Shown in pieces: positions 11,445 through 21,229 of a DNA stretch of 64,000 nt. The position numbers and the translations under genes were made by a program. Under the pieces are notes generated by a model, which did no database searches, was not told where the DNA came from, and saw only the letters and a list, made by a program, of their open reading frames with translations. Within the stretch, counting starts at the first letter, position 1, and each line of letters opens with the position of its first letter. The DNA comes from Trifolium pratense (Eukaryota; Streptophyta; Magnoliopsida; Fabales; Fabaceae): contig NC_060064.1 of assembly GCF_020283565.1 (NCBI RefSeq), positions 14,404,337-14,468,336 of the forward strand. Reading direction: 5' to 3'.

Positions 11445-11659
11445 TGTTAAGGTAAATGCAATCACTAAGTTCTCATTGACATAGGCAAGGCCTTATATAG
11501 CTCTTGCAAAACGGTTACAATCAATCAACAACAAACTAACCAACTTATCCAACTAACTTGTGCCTTAAGCAACCACGCGCGCGCAGGCCTAGCAGCCGCA
11601 GTTGGCTCACACGCGGGCTTGGCTTGCCAATGAGCATGCCTGCAGCTCATACTCTAACA
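11445..11659 (-). repeat. 5' LTR of the second copia (215 bp)
   Basis: On the minus strand it begins TGTTAGAGTATGAG and ends CCTTAACA beside the primer binding site. It contains gccttatatagctc (plus strand near 11490), that is a TATATAAGG box on the minus strand. The short LTR agrees with a compact copia. The 3' partner is missing. Confidence 0.75.
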
Positions 11660-12554
11660 ACTCTTTCCTTTCATTCGGACATCTATTCTAGCATCAACCA
11701 AAGCTTATATTACTGTATGGTTCAGGTAATAGCAAGAAGCTTACAATATGCAATTATTTTAATTTGGATCAAAATGATTGATTGAGACTTTGTGCAAGAG
11801 ACTTGTTCTGTTCTACATTCCCATAAATATATATTCACCTCAATTGATATATAGAGAAGTTTCTTTTAATAAAATAAAACTACTGCTACTTTATTAAAAA
11901 TTTGCTGATAATTAAGATCTATCATGTTGTGTTTGTACAAGTATATTTCATATGTCTAAGCTATCTTGCAACTGAGAGAGTGCTGTTACGTTACTTTGTG
12001 GATATTTCATATTGTGTAAGCTCTTATTATAAGTAATAGAATGATTAAGTAATACAGATCTATCTCTTTTGCATTTTGGAAATCGATCAATTTTAGTTTT
12101 ACCTTGTAAATGTCCTCTATCTCTCTCATTCTCAAAACATTTTGGAAAACTCCGACATAACTAGTTCTTGTAACAGACCAATCATAGCATAGCACATAGC
12201 TTTAATTTAAGTAGGCAATGTTTACATGTCAGGCGAATGGTAACGGTCAAAACCAATAAGAAAAAAATACAATAGCAACACCAATAAATATATATGTGAT
12301 GGAAAATAATTTAGCATTAGGCATTATTAGCTAATTAATTTTAAAGTAATAATTGCAGTTTAAAGTAAAAATTTGAAGTTTAAAGTATAAATCGAACATA
12401 AACTTAAGCAAACTACATTCTCCTTTGCATATCATAGAGTTTTACACAAATGAGACAGTTACAAATCCAAATACAACTAGAAATAAAAATACATATACTA
12501 ATTAATTATACAACATAGACCTATTGTAAAAAAAATAAAAAATACAACAGAGAT
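11660..12554. other. AT-rich spacer, no gene seen
   Basis: Host DNA right of the copia insertion. No ORF resembles a known protein. It probably holds the 3' flank of the fasciclin-like pseudogene. Confidence 0.4.
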
Positions 12555-13276
12555 CTAAAATAAAAAACTAAAACCGAGAGCCGCCGCCACCAAACCAATC
12601 TGAGGAGGAGAAAGGTGTGGAGGCTGTCCCGAGTAGGGAGGAGGAGGAGGAGAATGAGGAGGAGGAGGAGGAGGAGAACAGCAAGGAGGAGGGGGAGGAA
12701 CATCGTCAACATCGCCAAACATCTCAATAGGTAATAAAACCTTTGAGACGGCATATATGGCGACGGGATGTTTAGAATAAACTGTTTGCCGAACAACGGC
12801 ATCGTGAACAACCCCCGTGCTTATCTTCACTGCAGAGGTTGTGCCGCCCACGGAGATGTTAAGGTGATACATGGAAAGCCCCATGATTTCACTTGCAAGA
12901 GTGGGAAGGGAGTAGGTATTCATTGCGTGAAGGAAGTCGGGGGAAAGGTACTACCTCACAATATGCGCCTTCATCGCAATATATAAATTTTAAAAGGTAC
13001 AGAATGAAGCTTAAAGGATATTGTCTCGGTAAATGCGGCGTCCACCGGAATAAATAAGGTGAACGGCGACCGAGAAGTTAACTCATTATCTAAATTTAGT
13101 GCCGAAAAGATTCCAGCAGTAAATTCTAAACTATCGTCCGACCCCACTGCCGTCTGATTCATCATGACCTCAGTAACATTGAGGCCGGAGACGACAAATG
13201 GTGTGGGGTGGAATAACAGGGAAATAAAAAAAAGAAATACAATGGTGAGGGTTGGAGACAGACGGTGGGAAGCCAT
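12555..13276 (-). pseudogene. fasciclin-like arabinogalactan protein (FLA), broken
   Basis: The first frame (13276-12971) starts with ATG and encodes a signal peptide (residues 1-31, hydrophobic core TIVFLFFISLLF), then the start of a FAS1 domain with the H1-type motif FTLFIPVDAAF. A second frame (12923-12555 and a little upstream) continues with the FAS1 end, including KHPVAIYAVSKVLLP (the H2-type motif). It then has a proline-rich PPPPP tract and a hydrophobic C-terminus typical of a GPI-anchor signal. The two parts are joined by a frameshift near 12975 and an in-frame TAG at 12951-12953. The middle of FAS1 is also shortened. Intact FLAs are GPI-anchored cell-wall adhesion glycoproteins. 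No GT-AG intron would remove the defect cleanly, and FLA genes are usually intronless. Confidence 0.75.
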
Positions 13277-13716
13277 TGATTTGTGTTGATAAGGGGTTAT
13301 TAGAGACTTACGGCTGATTAGTTCTTGTTCAAAATGTGATTGGTACTTCGGTGATACTGTTGGGAGGGTTTTGCCTCTGCTGTAAGATCCAAAGGATAAG
13401 AACCGTAAGCTTCAAAATGAATCATATATAACGTATAATTATGATTTTTTTGTAACTTTAGTTGAACAGAAAGTAATGATTCTCTCAAACCATAAGAGAT
13501 TAATGTAATGCATGAGTAAGAGTTTTGTAAATATACCTGCTTTAATTTGTTCTTCTTTGTATAAGTAACTATTCAGAGTCTTCAAGTTTCTTTAACAGTC
13601 TCGCAAAACGATTGTGACAATGAAGTACTGTATTCATGCCAATAAAATCAATAAAAATATATCATTATTTAACTACACATAATATAACAATAATAATGTG
13701 AAAGAAAGTGTTATTA
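13277..13716. other. AT-rich spacer upstream of the FLA relic
   Basis: This would be the promoter side of the FLA pseudogene. No convincing box or other gene is seen. Confidence 0.3.
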
Positions 13717-13817
13717 AAGAAGAAGAAGAAGAAGAAGAAGAAGAAGAAGAAGAAGAAGAAGAAGAAGAAGAAGAAGAAGAAGAAGAAGAAGAAGAAGAAG
13801 AAGAAGAAGAAGAAGAA
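13717..13817. repeat. (GAA)n microsatellite, about 100 bp
   Basis: A nearly perfect run of GAA/AAG. Any open frame over it is a poly-Glu artefact. Confidence 0.95.
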
Positions 13818-13840
13818 AGAAAGAGAGAATTAGCTAATTA

Positions 13841-13964
13841 CTACTCTGTCCCAAAATATAAGGGAAAATTGGTCAAAGAAAATTGATGTATTTGGTTAAA
13901 AATTTGGACTAGATACATCAACTTTAGTTGACCAATTTTCCCTTATATTTTGGGACGGAGGGAG
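13841..13964. mobile_element. Stowaway-type MITE (124 bp)
   Basis: The inverted ends read ctactctgtcccaaaatata and, reversed, ctccctccgtcccaaaatat. They extend about 38 bp and are flanked by TA on both sides. The CTCCCTCCGTCCC terminus and TA target duplication are diagnostic of Stowaway (Tc1/mariner) MITEs. Confidence 0.9.
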
Positions 13965-13966
13965 TA

Positions 13967-14527
13967 CCAGAGAAGAATGAATGTGTTTCGTTGGTTGCAT
14001 ATTAGTGGTATTTATAAGCTACATACATGTGTCACTCATCTATATGTTGTGTGTATTAGAAGAGAAAGAACAAGTGATTAAAGAATTTACCTTGAGAAAC
14101 AAAAAGCAAAGATTAAATAATACACTAGGATCTACACAAAATAACAGTCCACCATATGTCTATATTTCACTACCTATACAATTTTCAATTTGTTTGTAAA
14201 AAAAAAAAAAAAAAAAAACAATTTTGCATTTGGATTTTTAAGTTTTTGACATGTGGTATGTTTTCCTTTGTAAAGTGATTACAGATTTATTATTATTAAA
14301 TAAAGAAAGAGTTTACTAATAGGAATTTATTTGTAGTTTTTTTTTTTTTCTTTTCTCATGGATCTTTAATATCCGAGAATAAACTTTAATAAATATTAAA
14401 TACACACAGGAATGATTTTTCTAACTTTTTTTTTTCTTTTTTTTATATTATCTATCATTAACTCTATACTATATTTCAATATTAAAAAGTGTGAGTCATG
14501 TGAAGAAAGAGAGATATAATTACTTAA
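13967..14527. other. AT-rich spacer with homopolymer runs
   Basis: There is a run of about 20 A at 14200-14218, with T-runs at 14338-14350 and 14425-14443. No gene is seen. Confidence 0.4.
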
Positions 14528-14711
14528 GAGTTTAATTGCTGTGCACCGTCGGTGTAATTTTTTTTTACACATACATCCAATGACGCGTTGCCACATCATT
14601 TAATGAATGTGACACATCATGTGTTTTTAATGACCATACATGATGTGTCTGTATATTATTGGACGCATGTGCAAAATATCTTTACACCGACGGTGCATAT
14701 AAATTAAATTC
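14528..14711. mobile_element. Mutator-type MITE, 184-bp family, copy 1
   Basis: The inverted ends are gagtttaattgctgtgcacc and, reversed, gaatttaatttatatgcacc, both followed by gtcggtgtaa. Flanks attacttaa (14519-14527) and attacgtaa (14712-14720) form a 9-bp target duplication with one mismatch, as in Mutator-like elements. A second copy of the same length is at 29789. Confidence 0.8.
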
Positions 14712-14869
14712 ATTACGTAATCAACTCTTCACAATATGTACATGTTGTGAATCCGAACCAAAAATCACAACAATAATACTTAGTATGATGGACAAATGAA
14801 TTGATACAATCAAATCAAAATGAATGAGCAATAAATCAACAAAAGTTAAAACTACCAAAAACGATAAAT

Positions 14870-15235
14870 AACGCGAATAATTGTTTACACAGTTCGGTTA
14901 TAACAACCTAGTCTGGAGAGAGACAGCTCTCCGTTCCACTATCAATAAACACTTGATTACAAAAGATTCAACCACAAAGAGTTAAAAGATTTAGAGTTTT
15001 TCCTAAATCTACCTTTATCCCGAATTTCTTCCCGTGACCAAGAGATTCAAATAATAAGTGAGATTACAAGGTGTTAGAAACACTTCCCCAACCCTAGAAT
15101 ATACCCAAAAGAAATCCCTTTTAATCCTAGATTGATGTTGGATGAAGAACCCTAAAAAACCACCTTCTCTCTCTTCCTGACGGCTGCAGAACGCAGCAAA
15201 AAGCATATATAGCACGTCATCTGCGATTCATTATT
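14870..15235 (-). repeat. copia LTR remnant
   Basis: The sequence tttacacagttcggttataa, then ctagtctggagagag, aligns with the cccagttcagtg..ctactctggggg motif of the SIRE LTR at 5850. It is followed by similar spaced blocks and a TATA-like gctatatatgctttttg on the minus strand near 15210. No internal region or partner LTR is seen, so it is a solo or decayed LTR. Borders are approximate. Confidence 0.45.
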
Positions 15236-15294
15236 ATAAGCTTTAGGTGCTCACAAAATTTAATCTAAACTCTTAAATTTACTATAACAATTGT

Positions 15295-15696
15295 GAATTA
15301 GAAAAAGCTTGGGATGGTGGTCTTAGTCCGAAAGACAATTGGTTTTACGGTCAGAGAATTTTGAAGCTGGACAACTGTGACTTTAAGAAACAAAATGCGA
15401 TTCCATGTAATGTTCTTCACTGTTTAAAGAACTGAAGGGAATTGGAAGTACGGAATTGCAACAAAGTAAAAAAGGTAATTTTTTAGATGAATGACACTGA
15501 AACTATAAAAACATCCCATTTGAATTCTTTGACTTTAGAAGAGCTGCCAGAGCTAACACTTGTATGGAAGATGAATTGTCAAGGAATTCTCATGTTTCGA
15601 AATCTGCGACAAGTAAGTGTTAGTGTTTGTGAAAGTATGAAAGCTATACAACACATTATTTCGAAATCTGCCCCAAATATTTCAATATATTTTTAA
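15295..15696 (+). pseudogene. CC-NBS-LRR resistance-gene LRR fragment
   Basis: One frame reads ELEKAWDGG, then LKLDNCDFKKQNAIPCNVL, then LEVRNCNKV, then LTLEELPELTLVWK and FRNLRQVSVSVCESM. This is the irregular C-terminal LRR pattern of legume CNL proteins, where LEEL.LPEL..VWK and F.NL..V.V..C recur. Two in-frame stops (after HCLKN and after KVIF) and the lack of any NBS domain nearby make it a relic of about 130 codons. Intact relatives recognise pathogen effectors in the cytoplasm. Confidence 0.7.
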
Positions 15697-16215
15697 TTTA
15701 TTAACTCCGTCATTATTTGATTTTTACGACACATCATTATTAAAAGATATATAATAAAAATTTAGAATGAAGATTATTGTCACGTTAGTAAAAAATATAA
15801 TAAAATAATTTGCAATGTTCACATTATTGTCGCATCATTGGAAAACGAGAACAACAAACTGAAGATGCAATGTTCACATAATTCAAAATAATTTAGAATT
15901 GTTTAAAATATTATCAAAAAAATTAGAATGAACATTATGAAACGAATATGTTAAGGTATAATATAGAATGAATATTGTATTCAAAATAATTTAAACTATT
16001 TCAATTAATTTTTGAATTGTTCGCTACGAAAATATTATTGTCACATTTCAATTACTATCTTTCTATTATTGACACATTTGTATTTCATATTTCTTACATT
16101 GGAATTTAATTAAGATATTTAATGTTGTTTATTTTCAGAAGTTAGTTGATATGCCAATTATTGTCATGTTTCAATTAGTATCTTTCTATTATTGAAACAT
16201 TTGTATTTTAAATTA
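15697..16215. other. AT-rich spacer with a short internal duplication
   Basis: The phrase tctttctattattgacacat occurs near 16060, again with one change near 16183, and in part near 17853 beyond two later insertions. No coding potential is seen. Confidence 0.4.
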
Positions 16216-16587
16216 GAGTCAGGATCTGTTGACACCAACTAGTTTGACACCAAATGTTACACCTCTCAATAACGTTTTAACCGATATAAATTTTATAAAA
16301 TCCACCGTTGGATTGAAAGTTTACATCATATAGATCATTTGTGTAAAATTTCAAATAAATCCAAAATCATTTGATATGTTATTGAGATACATCAAAATTA
16401 ACGGTTTTTGTATTTTTTTAAATGCCGTTAATCTTTATGTGTCTCAATAGCATATCAAATGATTTTGGATTTGTCTGAAATTTTACACAAATGATCTATA
16501 TGATGTAAACTTTCAATCCAACGGTGGATTTTATAAAATTTATATCGGTTAAAACGTTATTGAGAGGTGTAACATTTGGTGTCAAAC
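16216..16587. mobile_element. long-hairpin MITE, copy 1
   Basis: Two arms of about 160 bp are near-perfect reverse complements (left from gtttgacaccaaatgttaca, right ending ggtgtcaaac). They share the family core of aaaatccaccgttggattga and atcatttgatatgttattga. The uninterrupted sequence at 17862-17900 acts as an empty-site comparison and suggests a diverged 9-bp duplication (tttaaatta / ctaaaatta). There is no ORF, so it depends on an outside transposase. Confidence 0.7.
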
Positions 16588-16631
16588 TAAAATTAATATG
16601 TCAGTTGTCTTTTAATTTGAATTAGTATATT

Positions 16632-17150
16632 CAGTGTTTTAAAAACTGAACCGGACCGGCTGGTCGAACCGGTTGAACCGGGAACAGGAGGTAAACCGGT
16701 CTGGTCTAATTGTTGGACCGCACATGCTAATGAACAGGTGAAAACCGGAAAAACCGGCGAACTGGCAGTTTTTTGAACCGGCCGGTTTATTTGCGGCCAG
16801 ATTTTCAAAAAAAAATTATGCTTTTTTTTTCTTTCTTTTTTACGCTTTTTATTTCTTTTTTGTTACGGTAAACAACACATGCAGAACGGATGAAATTGTT
16901 TTGAAACGAAACAAATTTCACTTGATATCCAAAGCACAACAAGAAGTAACATTGGATAGGGCAAAACTAATAACAATAGAAAAGAAACAAATGTTTGCTC
17001 AAAATTATTAATCCATTTGAATATTCCAAGAAGAAAGTAACAATATCATCCCATGAACTGAAATCCATAGATCAATCACCGAAAAGATCTAACCTTGGCT
17101 AACAAAATCAATATTAGGCATGTTTGAAAGAAGAAGAAAAAAATCAGTAA

Positions 17151-17203
<53 letters not shown>

Positions 17204-17845
17204 AGAAAGAAAAGAAAGATCGGCTAAATACAGTGAGGAGAAAAGAATCAAAGAAAATAAAGAAAAAACGTAATAGATGAAGGAAGAGAGAAGATAGAGC
17301 GGTTGTGCAAGTAAGTTGTGTAATAGGAGTAATGAAATTTCAATTTTAAGGTTATAGCTTTTATTTGGGCTTTTGGGTCAACAAAACTAGGTAAATTAAT
17401 AGCCCAAAGTATTATAAAAAAGCTACTTTTCTTTTTAACCAAATAAAAATAAATCAAGTATATTTGACATACAATTTTTTTTTTGGTAAGATATACAATT
17501 ATTATTTATTCCTTTAAAATCTATGAACATAATTTATTTGTATATGACATTCTTTATATAAACTTTATTTATTTATTATTAGTGGTATATGTCCTTGTTT
17601 TATAGAATTTATGGCATTCTTTTTATGAAATTTTCAAATTTTATATTTTTTATACTTTTTTAAAGATCGAGTTATCCGATTCAACCAGTTTAATAACTAT
17701 ATAGTCTTATCATAGAGACCGGTTCATTCCATCAGTTTAATCTGGTTTGTCATGCGGTTCGACCAGTGACCCAGTGGTTCTACCAATGAACTAGTGACCC
17801 AGTGTCATCGCCGATTCGATGACTGGTCCAATTTTTAAAACACTG
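16632..17845. mobile_element. non-autonomous hAT transposon (1214 bp)
   Basis: An exact 8-bp duplication agtatatt flanks it (16624-16631 and 17846-17853). The ends are CAGTGTTTTAAAAA and, reversed, CAGTGTTTTAAAAATTGG. Both subterminal regions are full of AACCGG/CCGGTT motifs, which look like transposase-binding repeats. It contains a GA microsatellite and no transposase ORF. The 8-bp duplication and CAGTG end are standard for hAT. Confidence 0.92.
17153..17199. repeat. (GA)n microsatellite
   Basis: An uninterrupted GA run inside the hAT element. Confidence 0.95.
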
Positions 17846-18062
17846 AGTATATTTCTATTATTGACACATTTATATTTTAAATTAATACGTCAATTGTCTT
17901 TTAATACGCCAGACCCTAGACTTTTTTAATCAAATGAATCAGGTAAAAAAAATTGTAAAAAAATGTAGTAATTTAAACAAATTTTTTGTAAAAAAATTAT
18001 CATGGTTTTGTTTTATCCCGTAAAAAAAAAAACTATTATATATATATATATATATATATATA

Positions 18063-18461
18063 GGGGAGGGATCAAATTACACCGGTGTAACATTTGAGTA
18101 ATGTTACACCGCTCAATAACGCTTCAACGAATACAAATTTTACAAAATCCACCGTTGGATTGAAAGTTTATATCATTTAGATCATCCGTGTTCAATTTTA
18201 CAAAAATCTAAAATCATTTGATATGTTATTGAGATTGATCAAGCTTAACGATATTCAATAAAAACACATAAAGCGTTAAGCTTGATCAATCTCAATAACA
18301 TATCAAATGATTTTAGATTTTTGTAAAATTGAACACGGATGATCTAAATGATATAAACTTTCAATCAAACGGTGGATTTTGTAAAATTTGTATTCGTTGA
18401 AGCGTAATTGAGCGGTGTAACATTACTCAAATGTTACACCGGTGTAATTTGATCCCTCCCC
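18063..18461. mobile_element. long-hairpin MITE, copy 2 (399 bp, complete)
   Basis: It starts ggggagggatcaaattacac and ends with the reverse complement, and the arms pair over almost their full 190 bp. The outer 50 bp hold smaller palindromes (ttacaccggtgtaa, then ggtgtaacat..atgttacacc). Flanks are TA-rich and compatible with a 9-bp duplication (atatatata / atataatat). There is no ORF. It is probably Mutator-derived. Confidence 0.8.
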
Positions 18462-18474
18462 ATATAATATATAT

Positions 18475-18850
18475 GGGGAGGGATCAAATTACACCGGTGT
18501 AACATTTGAGTAATGTTACACCGCTCAATAACGCTTTAACGAATACAAATTTTACAAAATCGACCGTCGGATTGAAAGCTTATATCGTATAGATCATCCA
18601 TGTTAAATTTTACAAAATTCTAAAATCATTTGATATGTTTTTTAGATAGATCAAGATTAACGGTATTCAATAAAAACGCATAAACCATTAATTTTGATCT
18701 ATCTAAAAAACATATCAAACGATTTTAGAATTTTATAAAATTTAACATAGATGATCTAGACGATATAAGCTTTCAATCCAACGGTGGATTTTGTAAAATT
18801 TCTATTCATTGAAGCGTTATTGAGCGGTGTAACATTACTTAAATGTTGCA
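18475..18850. mobile_element. long-hairpin MITE, copy 3 (right end missing)
   Basis: Same family as 18063-18461, beginning ggggagggatcaaattacac just 13 bp after that copy ends. The right arm stops at about 18850, before the terminal 40 bp. The middle differs at many positions, so it is not a recent tandem duplicate. Confidence 0.75.
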
Positions 18851-18913
18851 TATAACATGGTAATGGATGACGCTAATTATAGTAACCGAGTAGTAGTATT
18901 CAACGGAATTAAT

Positions 18914-19544
18914 TAGGGATGGCAATGGGTAGGGTATGGGTAGGGTACTATAGTACCCATCCCCATACCCGCGGATTGAAAAAATACCCGTACCCATCCC
19001 CATACCCGCGTGGGTAACAACTTTTGCCCCCGTCCCCATACCCTATGGGTACCTAGGTCCCCATACCCGTACCCGTTACCCGCATTTTTACTAAAAATAA
19101 ATTGATCAATTATAAAATATCATATAATTTTAATAGAATTAAAAAAATTTCAAAGATTTTAATATTGACTAATGAAAATTATAAACAAAATTATTACTAA
19201 CCTTATGTTAAAGTTCATATTTATGTTAAATATTCACATTATTTTTATATTATGTTGTAAATAAACATTTTTATTAAAAATATGTAATAGTTTAGTAGAG
19301 TTGTATACTTGTATTGTTTTAAATTGATTACATATATTACAATATAAATAAAATAAATAAATATATATTATGCGGGTATGGGGCGGGGTGGGTACTAAGG
19401 TACCCGTACCCGCACCCATACCCATTCACTTTTGCGGGTAATTACCCATACCCGTGCCCGTACCCAAAATGCGGGTTTTTACCCTACCCGTTGTGGGTAA
19501 TTTTTGCGGGTACCCTCTGGGTATGGGTCAAATTGCCATCCCTA
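18914..19544. mobile_element. hAT MITE (631 bp)
   Basis: The ends are TAGGGATGGCAAT and ATTGCCATCCCTA, with an exact 8-bp duplication gaattaat (18906-18913 and 19545-19552). The subterminal 150 bp on each side are arrays of gggta/taccc units. The middle is AT-rich without a transposase. Confidence 0.95.
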
Positions 19545-19679
19545 GAATTAATTAGTCAAACTTAATAACTAGAATTATATTGTCACAATTAATTGGTTAG
19601 GAACAATAGCATTAGTAACGTAATAAAATTAATCCAGCATTAATAAAATTAAATATCTATTAAATTAGAATAGACATTA

Positions 19680-19766
19680 CTCTCTCCATAACACTTTATA
19701 AGCAAAAATACACTTGTTAGGTTTATTGTATATTAAATTAAATATATAATAATGAATATGTATCAA

Positions 19767-19831
<65 letters not shown>

Positions 19832-19873
19832 TCTAAAAAATGTATTTTTACTTATAAAGTATTACGAAAAGAG
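19680..19873. mobile_element. Stowaway-type MITE containing an (AT)n run
   Basis: The ends ctctctccataacactttat and, reversed, ctcttttcgtaatactttat pair over about 34 bp with TA on both sides. The centre holds an AT microsatellite (about 19775-19828). Confidence 0.75.
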
Positions 19874-20248
19874 TATATATATATATATATATAAATTTTT
19901 TTTTTTTGGGTTAAGTACGAAAGGAGTATATTATGTTCATTGAAATGATACATGATACATAAGAATAAAATCGATTAGTCTATCCTTCAGGAAAAAAAAA
20001 TTACACATGTTTCGGCACATACACACGTTTTAATAATAATATATTTTCTCCGGCTTTAATTATAAACAAATTCTATTTTTTAGATTTATACGTAATAAAA
20101 ACAAAGTTAATGTGTTAAAGACTTGAGCATGAATTTTGTTGACCTTTATTAGTATATTTTACTAACCTTAATAAATTTTGTTGACCAAAAAATAATAATA
20201 ATTTTGTTGACCATAATTAAAAACACAATGCATTAATGTCCTTGGGAC

Positions 20249-20257
20249 TTATAAATA
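20249..20257 (+). promoter_or_regulatory. TATA box of the defensin-like gene
   Basis: The sequence ttataaata lies 71 bp upstream of the ATG, giving an expected start of transcription near 20285. Confidence 0.5.
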
Positions 20258-20319
20258 CCTTACCGTAAGAACTAAGAAGTGACTTGTCAATCTATCAAAT
20301 CTATCAAATTAAAAATACA

Positions 20320-20756
20320 ATGACAACCCGCATCAATATTCTCTTTTTTACAATTGCAATTGCAATTTTTTGTCTTGCTTTGGCGACAATTTCCGGTAAC
20401 AACTACTTCTTTAACTAAATTTTGTTGTTTTTTCAATTAAACGTCTTGCAATCATAAAATCTGAGAGTGATGTTTTAAAAACCTATTTTTGTTTTTAATG
20501 TTCCAGTAAAAGAAACATTTCTTTAAGAAATTTTATATAATATGTTTGAAATGATAATTCTTGTATATTTGATGATATTTCTAATGGCGTTTAATTCATT
20601 GATGCAGAAGCTGGTACTTCACCAAATTGCTTTAATTCGGAGAATTGTCCAGATGATTCATTATCATGCTCTGACGAATGTAGAACAAAGGGCTTCCCTC
20701 TTGGTGGCAGTTGTTTCAATCGCTCGGTTCTATGTTGTTGTACAAGAAAATTTTGA
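20320..20756 (+). CDS. defensin-like cysteine-rich secreted peptide
   Basis: Two exons: 20320-20395 and 20608-20756, joined by a GT-AG intron (donor GGTAAC at 20396, acceptor gatgcag ending 20607, phase 1). The product is 74 residues. Exon 1 encodes the signal peptide (MTTRINILFFTIAIAIFCLA). Exon 2 encodes the mature peptide with eight cysteines spaced C-x5-C-x6-C-x3-C-x10-C-x6-CCC. The C-x3-C, GGSC (gamma-core GxC) and CxC elements are the defensin CS-alpha-beta pattern. Signal peptide in exon 1 and mature peptide in exon 2 is the usual plant DEFL gene layout. It is too short and split to appear as one ORF. The role is probably antimicrobial defence or peptide signalling in the apoplast, but this class also includes reproductive and nodule signals, so function is open. 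No defect is seen. A copia element begins 79 bp after the stop. Confidence 0.8.
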
Positions 20757-20834
20757 GAGATTTATGTTTGAGAATTGTACTTTTTCAATAAGTTGAAAAA
20801 ACAATATTGATATTTCAATTAAAAATAATACTAT

Positions 20835-21027
20835 TGTTATGAATATTTAGTGGATGTCCATATAGGTTCTGGCCAATGTTATTGGCCCATTACATTTGCC
20901 TATAAATAGAACCTATGACTAATGTAAACTACTCACTTGGTCAATCAGACTAATTCTATTCTTTCTCTCTTCTCTTCTTCTCTCCTCTATACTTATATAT
21001 TATTACTATTACTTATATTTCATAACA
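20835..21027 (+). repeat. 5' LTR of the third copia (193 bp)
   Basis: TGTTATGAAT to CATAACA. TATA-like cctataaataga is near 20900, followed by a CT-rich leader. Confidence 0.95.
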
Positions 21028-21041
21028 CGTTATCAGCACGA
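21028..21041 (+). other. primer binding site cgttatcagcacga
   Basis: It lies directly after the 5' LTR. The TTATCAGCACGA site is used by one group of plant copia elements instead of the usual TGGTATCAGAGC. Confidence 0.7.
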
Positions 21042-21229
21042 CGCTCTAACTAATTGAGGTACGCAATTCTTATTCTATTTTTATGAAATCACAAGTAGTT
21101 TTTATTTTTGATTATTATATGATTATCAATCGTTTGAACCTTGTATACTTATAAAAGATCAAATAATAATAATTAAAATTAAATAAATAAATAAGCATCA
21201 TTCCTTTATGTATTTAATTGATTCAATGT

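Larger units (their letters stand above)
7351..11659 (-). mobile_element. Ty1/copia retrotransposon, 3' end missing
   Basis: Minus-strand order: 5' LTR (11659-11445), primer binding site, one gag-pol frame, then an abrupt end at about 7350 inside the last codons of RNase H. The polypurine tract and 3' LTR are absent and are replaced by the gypsy-like sequence. This is a compact copia with one zinc knuckle and no env-like ORF, possibly of the Tork/TAR or Ivana group. The lineage is not resolved. The host base run after the LTR is actct. Confidence 0.85.

Noticed and set aside
12521..12811. Leucine-rich minus-strand frame
   Set aside because: Shadow of the proline-rich tract of the FLA relic in another frame.
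13698..13886. Open frame rich in glutamate
   Set aside because: Direct product of the GAA microsatellite.
19752..19943. Frame coding for Tyr-Ile repeats
   Set aside because: Product of an AT microsatellite within a MITE.
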